The notes beneath the pieces were generated by a model. That model had not been told where the DNA came from. It did no database searches and saw only the letters and a list, made by a program, of their open reading frames with translations. Both the position numbers and the translations under genes were made by a program. From the IMG/VR virus record IMGVR_UViG_3300028399_000012, positions 1-42,072 of that record: 42,072 bases of DNA; one strand, 5' to 3'. Below, in pieces: positions 23,773 to 30,894 of the stretch (its first letter is position 1; each line of letters begins with the position of its first letter). The DNA comes from a virus.

Positions 23773-25467
23773 TCATGGAATCATCCAATCTCTATCGTCT
23801 TCGTATGTAGCGTAGAATTCCTCATACCGGTCTCTTTCGGGTTGGGGTACCTTCTTTGGTGCGCGCCATACTCGCATGCAGGCAAGGTTTAAAGCATCCG
23901 CCAGGTCCGGGCTTCTTCCGATCTTTTTCTTGATTTCGGTTTTCTTTTCCACGAAGGTTCTTCCCCTGCTATCCGGATAATGAGAAGCAGCCAGAAGCTC
24001 TCTGGACAAAAGACCTTTCAAAGTATCCGGAAGCCTGGACCACTCGATTTCTTTCTTTCTGGCGAGTTCGACCGTATTGACCCACAGCTCACTGCGGCGG
24101 TTGGCGTATTTGGCCTCTCGTATGGCTCTGTTTGCTCCAGATATTAAAATAAAGCGGTGCTCTCCTTTATGCTGGGCAATGGCGTGGCCAAACATGTCTT
24201 TATCCACCTTGATGGGGATTTCATATTCCGATACTTGAGCTCTTTTGGCCCAGTATCTCGCCAGTTGCTTGGCTTTGCCGGCGGTCCATGATGCTTCCCA
24301 TCCCTGACGGAGCTCGGCATGAACCACGCTTCTTCCCCATATTACCACAATAGCCGTAAAATCCTGCCCTTGATATGCCGGGTCAATACCAATCTCCGGT
24401 ATGCCGTATCTTTTGACAAAGTTTTCAATTTCGTTTAGTGACCAGGTGCCGTCCGGCACAGGGTACGCTGTTTTTTCGCAGTAATCAATTAAAGCTGGAT
24501 TCCACAAAGCATCCGATGAACCGGAAGGCCACTGTCCCAATACCGCATAGCTGAAAAAGGGTGAGGGTCTGTACCACTGATGATCATGCTCGCATTTTCC
24601 TTCTTTGCATAAAACCGTATACCGGGGCGGCCATTCAAAATCGCCGACTTCCACCTGTGACGCCTGTATTGCCATGCACTCATTTTTGAGCTGGGTTACC
24701 ACCCATTCATAGCTTACAGCGGACGGAATAGGGGGCTCAAGCCCCTGAAGCCCGGCAATAATGTTGGGGTGCTCAAGAGCCGAAAGCCTGATTTTATGCC
24801 AGTCTTCTCTTGTATAAAGATCGTATACATAAGAAGTCGGGTCTGTAGGGTTAAAAATAATCAGCCAGCGGTGATCATCCGGATGAGAAATCATTGTGTC
24901 AGCCGCCTGAAAGAACATTCTATCCACGCCAATAGCTTCATCGAATACAATCAACAAATACCTGGGATGCCGGCCTTTAAAGGCTTCCTGATTTCTGGTC
25001 GTAAATCCCTCAGCAAACCAGCTATGCGAATATTCAAGCCTCGGAGCCTTGGGAAGAAGATTTCTTCCCTTGCGCTGCGTTCTTATTTCACGCCACAACA
25101 CGTCAGTTACGTGCTGTTCCGACGGCGCTGTGGATAATGCCATACACGACTCACCCCTATGTTCATCCGGAACATGGGTATCTACCCACCAGGATACTGC
25201 ACACGCTGCAATATGGCTTTTTCCTACCGAGTTTCCCGACATTACCATAACTTTCTGATGCGTAACAAGCGCTTTTAAAATCTCAATCTGCTTATGCCAC
25301 AGCGTTTTTATTCCGAGCACTTTCTCTGCATAACTTACTGGATCATCTTTGTACTGCTCATAAGTTCTTCTGTCTTCTATTTTAATTTTGTCGAGCTTCT
25401 CTTTGTCCCGTGTTGTCATGTTCTCCTTCAGCACACGGGCAAGCTCTCTCAAATAAGAATCATCCAT
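23773..25467 (-). CDS. Terminase large subunit (TerL)
   Basis: The 564-residue protein has an N-terminal ATPase: Walker A SGNSVGKS (residues 77-84), Walker B LLIVFDEA (171-178) and FNPTDP (205-210). The C-terminal RNase H-like nuclease has IGIDPAYQGQD (Asp362), a KVDKDM segment (Asp422/424) and SPDLADALNL (Asp521, Asp524), the pattern of phage large terminases. It cuts concatemers and pumps DNA into the procapsid through the portal. GGAG precedes ATG by 8 nt. It is the first gene of the leftward late region and shares a control region with the rightward genes. Confidence 0.9.
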   Translation of the reverse strand: MDDSYLRELARVLKENMTTRDKEKLDKIKIEDRRTYEQYKDDPVSYAEKVLGIKTLWHKQIEILKALVTHQKVMVMSGNSVGKSHIAACAVSWWVDTHVPDEHRGESCMALSTAPSEQHVTDVLWREIRTQRKGRNLLPKAPRLEYSHSWFAEGFTTRNQEAFKGRHPRYLLIVFDEAIGVDRMFFQAADTMISHPDDHRWLIIFNPTDPTSYVYDLYTREDWHKIRLSALEHPNIIAGLQGLEPPIPSAVSYEWVVTQLKNECMAIQASQVEVGDFEWPPRYTVLCKEGKCEHDHQWYRPSPFFSYAVLGQWPSGSSDALWNPALIDYCEKTAYPVPDGTWSLNEIENFVKRYGIPEIGIDPAYQGQDFTAIVVIWGRSVVHAELRQGWEASWTAGKAKQLARYWAKRAQVSEYEIPIKVDKDMFGHAIAQHKGEHRFILISGANRAIREAKYANRRSELWVNTVELARKKEIEWSRLPDTLKGLLSRELLAASHYPDSRGRTFVEKKTEIKKKIGRSPDLADALNLACMRVWRAPKKVPQPERDRYEEFYATYEDDRDWMIP

Positions 25468-25516
25468 TAAAATTGTCTCCGATTTTTAATGTTGTCAAAA
25501 ACTTTTGATTTTTTTC

Positions 25517-25545
25517 TTGACATTTTCATTCAGCCGTTTTATATT
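25517..25545 (+). promoter_or_regulatory. Rightward sigma70-like promoter (early operon)
   Basis: TTGACA (25517-25522) and TATATT (25540-25545) are 17 bp apart; start of transcription is expected near 25552, giving a leader of about 50 nt to the first gene at 25601. Its -10 overlaps the leftward -10 on the other strand. Confidence 0.6.
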
Positions 25546-25572
25546 ATAGCCGACTTCATTCATCACAGTCAA
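25543..25572 (-). promoter_or_regulatory. Leftward sigma70-like promoter (terminase)
   Basis: On the minus strand TTGACT (25572-25567) and TATAAT (25548-25543) are 18 bp apart; start of transcription is expected near 25536, about 70 nt upstream of the TerL ATG. A second minus TTGACA at 25498 lies too near the gene to serve. Confidence 0.55.
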
Positions 25573-25600
25573 GTTTCATTTTTACAGGGAGATTTTTGTC

Positions 25601-25792
25601 ATGCACTTTTCCGATAATGTTCCTTCCTATGTTAGAGATATGGCTTTAACTGTTTTTGGTAACTCCAATGACGTCTTTATTCAGTTTGATGATGAATACG
25701 GTATTGTTGAAGTGTTTCTCAACAACAAAAAGAAATGCTTCGTCATTTTCCTTGATATACAACCCTTGCGCTACGGAGAATGGTATGGTTAA
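25601..25792 (+). CDS. Small first gene of rightward operon
   Basis: The 63 residues (MHFSDNVPSYVRDMALTVFG) have mixed alpha/beta pattern with a hydrophobic C-terminal strand (KCFVIFLDIQPLRY). GGGAG precedes the ATG. It overlaps the next gene by 8 nt. The function is unknown; being first in the operon it may act early. Confidence 0.6.
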   Translation: MHFSDNVPSYVRDMALTVFGNSNDVFIQFDDEYGIVEVFLNNKKKCFVIFLDIQPLRYGEWYG

Positions 25793-26171
25793 TCTCTATG
25801 GGACACTGGTTTGTAATTTTGGTGATTTGTGCATTGATTTTTCTCTGGCGGACGTGGTTGTTTATGGCAAACGGCTTGAGCTTTCAAAAAAAGAGTTTAT
25901 TCTTTTAATTCAGCTTCTGCGTGCGTTTCCGGAAGCGGTAAACCGGGAGATTCTCGCTGAAGTGACGCTAATCCCCTTACGGAAACAGAACGGCAATGGC
26001 GTTTACAAAGGTTATGCCATGCGGACAGTGGATGTGCACGTATCCCGCATCCGCAATAAATTAAAATCAGCAGGCTCCCGCATTGAAATCGCCAATGAAT
26101 GGGGTACTGGTTACAGGGTTTACATTCCAGAAACTGTTGATAAATATTGCACAGTGGGAAATAGTGAATGA
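25785..26171 (+). CDS. Stand-alone OmpR/PhoB-type winged-helix regulator
   Basis: The start is set at the ATG at 25785, preceded by CGGAGAA and overlapping the stop of the first gene. The 128 residues carry an OmpR-type effector domain: RLELSKKEFILLIQLL (residues 30-45), VNREILAEV, then RTVDVHVSRIRNKLKS (80-95) and IEIANEWGTGYRVYIP (100-115). There is no receiver domain. Such a protein would bind DNA, and could control its own divergent promoters or host genes. It lies in the second gene of the operon, coupled to the following gene by ATGA. Confidence 0.8.
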   Translation: MVNLYGTLVCNFGDLCIDFSLADVVVYGKRLELSKKEFILLIQLLRAFPEAVNREILAEVTLIPLRKQNGNGVYKGYAMRTVDVHVSRIRNKLKSAGSRIEIANEWGTGYRVYIPETVDKYCTVGNSE

Positions 26172-26461
26172 TGACTGTTTATACCTGGTATACCGTCCGG
26201 AAAAGAAATAAGGTTGTGCTGGTGGGGGAGGGTAATGGTTTTGTTATTCTATCGAACCACGCCAAAAATGGAATGCTTTATGGTTGGAGAGGAAATTCAT
26301 TTAAGCCAATGGTAGCGAGATACGACGGTGAATATGATGCTTACATCATTGATAATCTCATCGGTGAGTTCATTGACGAATTAACCAGAGAAGCTAATGA
26401 AAAGCGAAAAAGGAGAAAATCCATTGAAGCCTGGAGAAAGCTACGATCAGCAGGATGTTGA
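26168..26461 (+). CDS. Small protein of unknown function
   Basis: The 97 residues start MMTVYTWYTVRKRNKVV and contain beta strands with a helical, charged end (REANEKRKRRKSIEAWRKL). It may be a small nucleic-acid-associated protein. The start overlaps the regulator's stop (ATGA), so it is likely co-translated with it. Confidence 0.55.
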   Translation: MMTVYTWYTVRKRNKVVLVGEGNGFVILSNHAKNGMLYGWRGNSFKPMVARYDGEYDAYIIDNLIGEFIDELTREANEKRKRRKSIEAWRKLRSAGC

Positions 26462-26711
26462 ATCGCTGGCGCTTATGCAGCTAGTAGGCATGAGCTTGAT
26501 GGACATGACAACAAATGATAGCATCTTCCGGGATGAATTTGCTGATGAAAGGCAAATTCTACGGCTTGTGGCGGTCTTGATCTTGTATATCAAGAGGCGC
26601 ATTGCAGCGTGCCTTGACGTGCCGGATCATGAAATTGACAGCATGATGACAACAACTCTTGAACATTACGGACTTTCCGAACGTTTCCCGGAAGAAGACA
26701 GCGGAGAATAA
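26397..26711 (+). CDS. Small helical protein of unknown function
   Basis: The frame from ATG 26397 is 104 residues, but a TTG at 26424, 8 nt after AAGGAG, is a better-placed start (MKPGESYDQQD). The body (VESLALMQLVGMSLMD, RQILRLVAVLILYIKRRIAACLDV) is helical with a hydrophobic middle. It overlaps the upstream gene by tens of bases. Confidence 0.5.
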   Translation: MKSEKGENPLKPGESYDQQDVESLALMQLVGMSLMDMTTNDSIFRDEFADERQILRLVAVLILYIKRRIAACLDVPDHEIDSMMTTTLEHYGLSERFPEEDSGE

Positions 26712-26714
26712 AAG

Positions 26715-26861
26715 ATGGATTTATCTGTAATCGAACCTGTCTATCCTCTAATCGGTCTTGTCGTTGGTGTAAAGCTCTATGAAAGAGATGATGAATGGAA
26801 AATTATTGGATATTTAATCCTGGTTATATCAGGCGGCTGGCTTTTGAGTTTTGAAAACTAA
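26715..26861 (+). CDS. Mini membrane protein
   Basis: This 48-residue protein (MDLSVIEPVYPLIGLVVGVKLYERDDEWKI, split by a polar hinge) ends in a hydrophobic helix YLILVISGGWLLSF. GGAG precedes the ATG by 8 nt. It is the first of a string of tiny membrane proteins. Confidence 0.55.
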   Translation: MDLSVIEPVYPLIGLVVGVKLYERDDEWKIIGYLILVISGGWLLSFEN

Positions 26862-26876
26862 CCTTTATTTACTGCC

Positions 26877-27083
26877 ATGTGGATTTTTATTCTGGTATTT
26901 ATTGGTATAGTTGCTCTTATCGCGTCCATTTCTTTGTATGAACCCGAATTCCATTCTGGATGGAAGTTGATTTTGAGCGTTATTATAGTTTTCGCCTATC
27001 TTGTTCTGGCCTCTTTAATAGGCGCTATTCTGGGTTTGAGTGCCTTTTATATTAAAACACTTATCTCTTATTGGATTTTTTGA
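26877..27083 (+). CDS. Small two- to three-helix membrane protein
   Basis: The 68 residues have hydrophobic stretches IFILVFIGIVALIASISLY and LILSVIIVFAYLVLASLIGAIL. Its stop overlaps the ATG of the next gene (TGATG). The function is unknown; it could act on the cell envelope. Confidence 0.55.
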   Translation: MWIFILVFIGIVALIASISLYEPEFHSGWKLILSVIIVFAYLVLASLIGAILGLSAFYIKTLISYWIF

Positions 27084-27280
27084 TGATCTTGCCAAACATA
27101 AAAAACGTCCTTATTTATTGCCCGGCTTGTGGCAATGAGTCAAACGCAGAACTGGTAAACGGCATCATTCTTCCCAGCCCTCATATTCCGGTTTTAAAGT
27201 GTCTATACTGTGGAACAATGTGGCGGCTGGGTTTTTATGAAGTTCACTGTAGTGATAAACCAAACAAAAAAGGAGATTAA
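27083..27280 (+). CDS. Small zinc-ribbon protein
   Basis: From ATG 27083 the 65 residues contain CPACG (about residue 14) and CLYCG (about 40), a zinc-ribbon pair, with hydrophobic spacer. It overlaps the membrane-protein gene upstream by TGATG. Likely a nucleic-acid- or protein-binding zinc protein; target unknown. Confidence 0.6.
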   Translation: MILPNIKNVLIYCPACGNESNAELVNGIILPSPHIPVLKCLYCGTMWRLGFYEVHCSDKPNKKGD

Positions 27281-27282
27281 TC

Positions 27283-27426
27283 ATGGATATCTACAAACTA
27301 AACCCCGTTGATCCAGAAGATGAAGAACAGCAGGATCAGAATAATAACGATGAAGATGAAGAACATAATCCTTATGATAATGACCCGCTAGAAGACTGGA
27401 TTCAGGATGATGGCGGTGGTTGGTAA
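27283..27426 (+). CDS. Small acidic, disordered protein
   Basis: The 47 residues are almost entirely Asp/Glu/Asn/Gln (PEDEEQQDQNNNDEDEEH), ending DWIQDDGGGW. An AAGGAG site precedes ATG. A DNA-mimic or inhibitory role is possible from charge alone, but unproven. Confidence 0.55.
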   Translation: MDIYKLNPVDPEDEEQQDQNNNDEDEEHNPYDNDPLEDWIQDDGGGW

Positions 27427-27450
27427 TACAGATAAATGGGGAGAAGAATA

Positions 27451-27606
27451 ATGAAGCTGTTTTTATTCATTGTCTTTATTCTGGTATGTTTCACTCTCGG
27501 AGATCTTTTTGCTAGCAAAGGGGTTGAGCTCTCATCTGGAGCTGCGTTTTTCGTTATTTTGATGCTGGCTTTTTTGTTCACATTTATGTCTGATAGGTTA
27601 AAGTAG
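27451..27606 (+). CDS. Mini membrane protein
   Basis: The 51 residues show a hydrophobic N-terminus (MKLFLFIVFILVCFTLG), a short polar loop (ASKGVELSSG) and a second helix (AAFFVILMLAFLFTFM). GGGGAG precedes the ATG. Function unknown. Confidence 0.5.
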   Translation: MKLFLFIVFILVCFTLGDLFASKGVELSSGAAFFVILMLAFLFTFMSDRLK

Positions 27607-27608
27607 TT

Positions 27609-27701
27609 ATGCTGTTGCTCACTCTAATTCTTCTTGTTTTTGTTCCGATGATTTTAAGCGTAGTCTTTGACAGTGACTCGGATGACGAAGACACTTTTTA
27701 G
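27609..27701 (+). CDS. Mini membrane protein with acidic tail
   Basis: This 30-residue frame starts MLLLTLILLVFVPMILSVVF and ends DSDSDDEDTF. Spacing from the previous stop is 2 nt. Composition suggests a real single-helix membrane peptide, but at this length the call is tentative. Confidence 0.45.
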   Translation: MLLLTLILLVFVPMILSVVFDSDSDDEDTF

Positions 27702-27715
27702 AGGAGACAAGTATT

Positions 27716-27799
27716 GTGGATGCTCAAGCAATTCTTTATGTTGTAGCAGGTTTTGCGCTTGTTCTTTTGGTCAATTATTTATGGCGTAACATCAAGTAG
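27716..27799 (+). CDS. Mini membrane protein (GTG start)
   Basis: GAGGAG lies 9 nt before a GTG. The 27-residue product (AQAILYVVAGFALVLLVNYLW then RNIK) is one membrane helix with a basic end. Tentative owing to size. Confidence 0.45.
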   Translation: MDAQAILYVVAGFALVLLVNYLWRNIK

Positions 27800-27809
27800 G
27801 GATTCTGTC

Positions 27810-27899
27810 ATGAAATATCTTTTGTATTTTGTTATGGCACTTATGCTTCTGGCGTTTTGTTTTATTCTGGCATCGATGTGTTCGTATACGGGTTCGTGA
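27810..27899 (+). CDS. Mini membrane protein
   Basis: The 29 residues begin MKYLLYFVMALMLLAFCFIL and end ASMCSYTGS. It could be a membrane peptide or a short signal-bearing peptide; no lipobox in the usual position. Overlaps another frame that holds the next gene. Confidence 0.4.
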   Translation: MKYLLYFVMALMLLAFCFILASMCSYTGS

Positions 27900-27951
27900 G
27901 ACGGTACCGTTGTTTGGACTGATCAGCAAGTCTAGCATCGAGATAAGTGTC

Positions 27952-28101
27952 ATGGAATCATCTCAACCCGATGCTCCTGTTGAAATTCGCATCGGTAGGA
28001 AGATTTTTGTCTTAACTGTCGAGCAAGCAAGAGAAGTTGCTAATGGTATACTATCGGTTATAGACAGACTTAACAAGAAACAAGATTCGGAGATAAGATG
28101 A
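27952..28101 (+). CDS. Small soluble protein
   Basis: The 49 residues from ATG 27952 (MESSQPDAPVEIRIGRKIFV, then TVEQAREVANGILSVIDRL) form a beta hairpin and helix. A longer start (27911, TTG) cannot be excluded. Its stop overlaps the next ATG (ATGA). Confidence 0.45.
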   Translation: MESSQPDAPVEIRIGRKIFVLTVEQAREVANGILSVIDRLNKKQDSEIR

Positions 28102-28271
28102 AAAATGCTTTAGCTATTTTTATTCGAGTGTTGATTACTATTCTCTTTATTGTTGCAACGGTGGATTATTCTTCATACGGCAAAGAACCTAATAATTATT
28201 TTATCCTCTCTTTTATTGGTCTCTGTTTTGTTTATATTATAGGAAAGTTAGAAGGGTTTCTCAACGATTAA
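28098..28271 (+). CDS. Small two-helix membrane protein
   Basis: The 57 residues carry AIFIRVLITILFIVATV and YFILSFIGLCFVYIIG with a short polar linker. It is coupled by ATGA to the previous gene. Function unknown. Confidence 0.5.
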   Translation: MKNALAIFIRVLITILFIVATVDYSSYGKEPNNYFILSFIGLCFVYIIGKLEGFLND

Positions 28272-28284
28272 TTGGAAGAAAGCG

Positions 28285-28668
28285 ATGAGCAATAACAATC
28301 CTAATATCAAAGAGATTGTCGAGAGTTTTCTTAAAGAAAACGGCTACGACGGTCTGTACAACGCCGAAGATGAATGCGGATGTGAAGTCGGAGATCTCTT
28401 CCCTTGTGGGAATCCTCACGAGATAGATTGCAGAGCTGGATATAAACAGCCTTGCTATCGATGCGATCAAAACTGTGATTTTCATGTAGGACCTAAAAAA
28501 GAATGTTTAATGGTCATGATCGAGGACGGAGGTTTAAATTTATGGTGGGAATGCTCTTACTGTGGCAAAAAATTCAAAGATGATAGTAAGTTTGAAGAAA
28601 ATGAAAGATGCCCTAATTGTAGTAGCGATATAGTAGACTGGGAATACATCGAGGATTATCTTGAGTAG
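28285..28668 (+). CDS. Cys-rich zinc-binding protein
   Basis: The 127-residue protein has eleven cysteines or more in clusters: ECGCEVGDLFPCG, CRAGYKQPCYRCDQNC, then CSYCGKKF and CPNCSSD (residues about 92-117). The last pair is a clear zinc ribbon. The first half resembles small phage Cys-rich proteins of unknown role. GGAAGAAAG precedes the ATG. Confidence 0.58.
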   Translation: MSNNNPNIKEIVESFLKENGYDGLYNAEDECGCEVGDLFPCGNPHEIDCRAGYKQPCYRCDQNCDFHVGPKKECLMVMIEDGGLNLWWECSYCGKKFKDDSKFEENERCPNCSSDIVDWEYIEDYLE

Positions 28669-28673
28669 AATGA

Positions 28674-28949
28674 ATGAATAGTTGTAATACTAAAAAACCT
28701 TGTGATAGTTCATACAACGATAGAGTAGTAGATAGGGAATTTGATAAATGTGCGGAAATACTTAACGAGGTATCTGATCTCGTTTCCTCAAAGAGGATTC
28801 TTGGAAGATCGTTCCGAGCTGCGTCTACTTTGTTCAGAAATGCCGATTATAAACAAAAATGTTTAAAGCATGTTTTGTATCTAACTCTTGGAAGAAAAAT
28901 TTATTTAGAAATAATGCGAGAGTGGAAAAGGGAAAAAACTACTCTATGA
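28674..28949 (+). CDS. Small helical protein of unknown function
   Basis: The 91 residues contain helical segments (CAEILNEVSDLVSSKRIL, KHVLYLTLGRKIYLEIMREW) and two N-terminal cysteines. It follows the zinc protein by six bases. No family is recognised. Confidence 0.5.
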   Translation: MNSCNTKKPCDSSYNDRVVDREFDKCAEILNEVSDLVSSKRILGRSFRAASTLFRNADYKQKCLKHVLYLTLGRKIYLEIMREWKREKTTL

Positions 28950-28970
28950 ATTAAAAAAGGAGATTTGTCT

Positions 28971-29168
28971 ATGAGTCATAAAAAATGTCGTAAAGGAGCA
29001 CAGTTATTAGACAGTTTAATAGATGTCATTTCTGAATCAGTTGATGAAAACGAAAAAACATTGCAGGAAGCATTAGCGGAGGAAGGTTTAAAGTATCATG
29101 AAGTAGTTGAGGGAGGTCTAAAATTCATAAAATCTATCAGACAACAACTAACAAATGACAACAGATAG
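28971..29168 (+). CDS. Small helical protein of unknown function
   Basis: The start at 28971 follows AGGAG by 8 nt. The 65 residues form helices (GAQLLDSLIDVISESVDEN and ETLQEALAEEGLKYHEVVE...). It may be a small DNA- or protein-binding regulator; no match recognised. Confidence 0.5.
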   Translation: MSHKKCRKGAQLLDSLIDVISESVDENEKTLQEALAEEGLKYHEVVEGGLKFIKSIRQQLTNDNR

Positions 29169-29170
29169 AC

Positions 29171-29207
29171 ACTTGCATGGAACATTTAATTAAAAAATTG
29201 TGCAAGT
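29171..29207. promoter_or_regulatory. Inverted repeat with TTGCA half-sites (terminator or operator)
   Basis: ACTTGCA (29171-29177) and TGCAAGT (29201-29207) are inverted, with 23 nt between, followed by TTTTGTG. It could be a terminator on the plus strand or an operator sharing the half-site of 22431-22466. Confidence 0.35.
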
Positions 29208-29361
29208 TTTGTGCGAGAACGAGGTCCCACCGACGGATAGCAATATCCTAAACATCCTCAGACGGTATAATGCAGACATCAGTATCGATCAGGATGAGAT
29301 TTACTCGATTGTTAAGCAGTTGTATCCTCATCCAATATTTGCTCTTGTAAAAGATGTATAA
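29200..29361 (+). CDS. Possible small protein (GTG start)
   Basis: A GTG at 29200 opens 53 codons (ending PHPIFALVKDV). The later part (NILNILRRYNADISIDQDEIYSIVKQLY) has a helical, protein-like pattern. No good ribosome binding site is seen, so the call is weak; it may be a gene fragment. The rest of 29169-29402 shows nothing else. Confidence 0.3.
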   Translation: MQVLCENEVPPTDSNILNILRRYNADISIDQDEIYSIVKQLYPHPIFALVKDV

Positions 29362-29402
29362 AGCGGATAAAGTTAATCATCTAACTAAAGAAAGGTATTA
29401 CT

Positions 29403-29662
29403 CGGCGCTCCTGTAGCGAAATTGGCAGACGCTGCAACTCTCTGGAAGTACCTGCCTTGCCGCAGAGAGGGTATACAGTGCAGATGTTGGCGGTCATCCG
29501 AGGTTGTTTACCTATCAGCTCTGGACTGTGCGGGGGAACAGAGAGCCAAGATTATTAAGAATATGGGAAGGGCAACTCCCAGTGACGTTGAATGATTAAT
29601 ATAAAAAACCGCACTTCGTCGCGAAAGCCTGGTTGCGGGTTCGAGTCCCGCCAGGAGCGCCG
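29403..29662 (+). tRNA. tRNA-Leu-like gene interrupted by a structured insert (possible group I-like intron)
   Basis: GCTCCTG (29407-29413) pairs perfectly with CAGGAGC (29652-29658), extended by four flanking pairs to 11. Next come TA, and a D-arm GCG...CGC with AAATTGGCAGA, typical of tRNA-Leu. At the 3' end GCGGG-TTCGAGT-CCCGC (29635-29651) is a standard T-arm adjoining the acceptor. Between them lie about 200 nt instead of about 40. The insert has its own helices (CTCTCTG/CAGAGAG, AGGT/ACCT, GCTCT/AGAGC, GGGA/TCCC). I could not place the anticodon stem or the splice sites, and group I core motifs are not evident. CCA is not encoded. A pseudogene or a novel tRNA-like RNA remain possible. 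Confidence 0.5.
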
Positions 29663-29745
29663 ATTATTTATTCTTTTTAGAAAGGCTGTTGAGGCTGTAA
29701 ACTCGTGGGTTAAGAACTACTTAGAATAGTAAAAGGCGGGTTGAT

Positions 29746-30153
29746 ATGGAAAGGTTCTTATCATCTGTTAAAGAAGTGCGGATTCTGGCTTTATTTCTCG
29801 GGGCAATGTTTTTGTATGCTGCAATACTGGCTGGTGGGTATGGTTTTGGTTTAATTGAGTTAAGTCAGAAGCAGTTTTATTACAGACAGTTCGCTCTCGT
29901 CATTTTCGTGTCGGCTAGTCTTGTTGCGATGATCCTGTTGATCAATGCTTTCGAGCCTGTCCTGGTCAGGTGGCGATCAATGAGTCGTGAAGTGACGGTC
30001 TTGTTTAAATGTGCTGAATGCGGACATGAAGCAATTGATACGGTTAGGGCTCAATTCGACCTGACAGTGTATGGAGAATGGTCTGAAGCATTCTACTGTA
30101 CTAATTGCAGATTACAACATTATCTGAAATTTTATATTGATAAGAGGAGATAA
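29746..30153 (+). CDS. Two-helix membrane protein with C-terminal zinc ribbon
   Basis: The 135 residues have two membrane helices (LALFLGAMFLYAAILAGGYG, and FALVIFVSASLVAMILLI) and then a cytoplasmic zinc ribbon (FKCAECGHEA ... FYCTNCRLQ, residues about 88-122). The combination suggests a membrane-tethered regulator. No family was recognised. Confidence 0.55.
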   Translation: MERFLSSVKEVRILALFLGAMFLYAAILAGGYGFGLIELSQKQFYYRQFALVIFVSASLVAMILLINAFEPVLVRWRSMSREVTVLFKCAECGHEAIDTVRAQFDLTVYGEWSEAFYCTNCRLQHYLKFYIDKRR

Positions 30154-30254
30154 TCCCAATTGAGACATCTTCCTGAACGTGTTCTTATTTAGTGTTTGGG
30201 GAGAATTAATAAGTAAATTATGTGTAGGGCCGGACCACAAAATGAGGTGTGAAT

Positions 30255-30518
30255 ATGAAAATCAAGTACACTCTATCGGATTATGGCGAAGATGATTTTT
30301 ATGAGTTTGAATACCACGGTAGGCTCGATAAAGATCATCCAGAGCTTTTAGCCGAAAAAGCAGCCGAAGATTACTTCCACAACAAAGGCGGTTGGGAATG
30401 TAGTTGGCCTATAAAGTTAACTATTACGGATGTTGGAGGACACAGTAATTGGCAGCTAACTACATTTGAGGTTGATGTTGAAAACATACCAATGTTTCGA
30501 GCCTATAAAGTCAAATAA
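30255..30518 (+). CDS. Conserved-looking small phage protein
   Basis: The start is at 30255, 5 nt after GAGGTG. The 87 residues contain a pattern AAEDYFHNKGGWECSWPIKLTITD found in many small phage proteins of unknown role, then VDVENIPMFRAY. It is followed by a zinc-ribbon gene. Function unknown. Confidence 0.55.
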   Translation: MKIKYTLSDYGEDDFYEFEYHGRLDKDHPELLAEKAAEDYFHNKGGWECSWPIKLTITDVGGHSNWQLTTFEVDVENIPMFRAYKVK

Positions 30519-30542
30519 GATATAAAGATGCGGGAAGAGGCC

Positions 30543-30809
30543 ATGAACAATTTGCAATCAAAGAATGACACTGTTTCATGTGATATTTGCAACAGTGACA
30601 GTTGTGATTATATAGAGGCTATCGTTTACATACCTGATGATATTGGTTTTATAGATAAAGACGTTCGCCTGGTAATAGGTCATTGCTATGCTTGCGGTTA
30701 TAATTTTATAGATAGCTTTGACTTTATAGAGAAACGACGTCTTTTGACGACAGTAACAAAAATAGTGCATAGCAAGGGTTTAAACGATAATAATGCCAAC
30801 GACAGGTAG
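30543..30809 (+). CDS. Zinc-ribbon protein
   Basis: The start is at 30543 (MNNLQSKND), preceded by GGAAGAGG. The 88 residues have CDICNSDSC (near residue 13) and CYACG (near 45), with a charged helix after it (FDFIEKRRLL). A zinc-binding nucleic-acid protein is plausible; the exact role is unknown. Confidence 0.55.
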   Translation: MNNLQSKNDTVSCDICNSDSCDYIEAIVYIPDDIGFIDKDVRLVIGHCYACGYNFIDSFDFIEKRRLLTTVTKIVHSKGLNDNNANDR

Positions 30810-30894
30810 TAACCCGTAGAGAGATCTTCTATCAAAATTTATTAAACAAGACGGTAAAGTAGTAACAGTAGAAATCTTTTAGAGGGAGTAAAAA

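Noticed and set aside
25493-25498. A minus-strand TTGACA close to the TerL start
   Set aside because: The matching -10 would be CAATTT and the start of transcription would fall inside the gene; the upstream promoter at 25572-25543 is better.
29403-29662. Idea that the split RNA is a tmRNA
   Set aside because: The T-arm and acceptor look similar, but the D region is that of tRNA-Leu and no tag-peptide frame or GGTTTCGAC-type motif is present.
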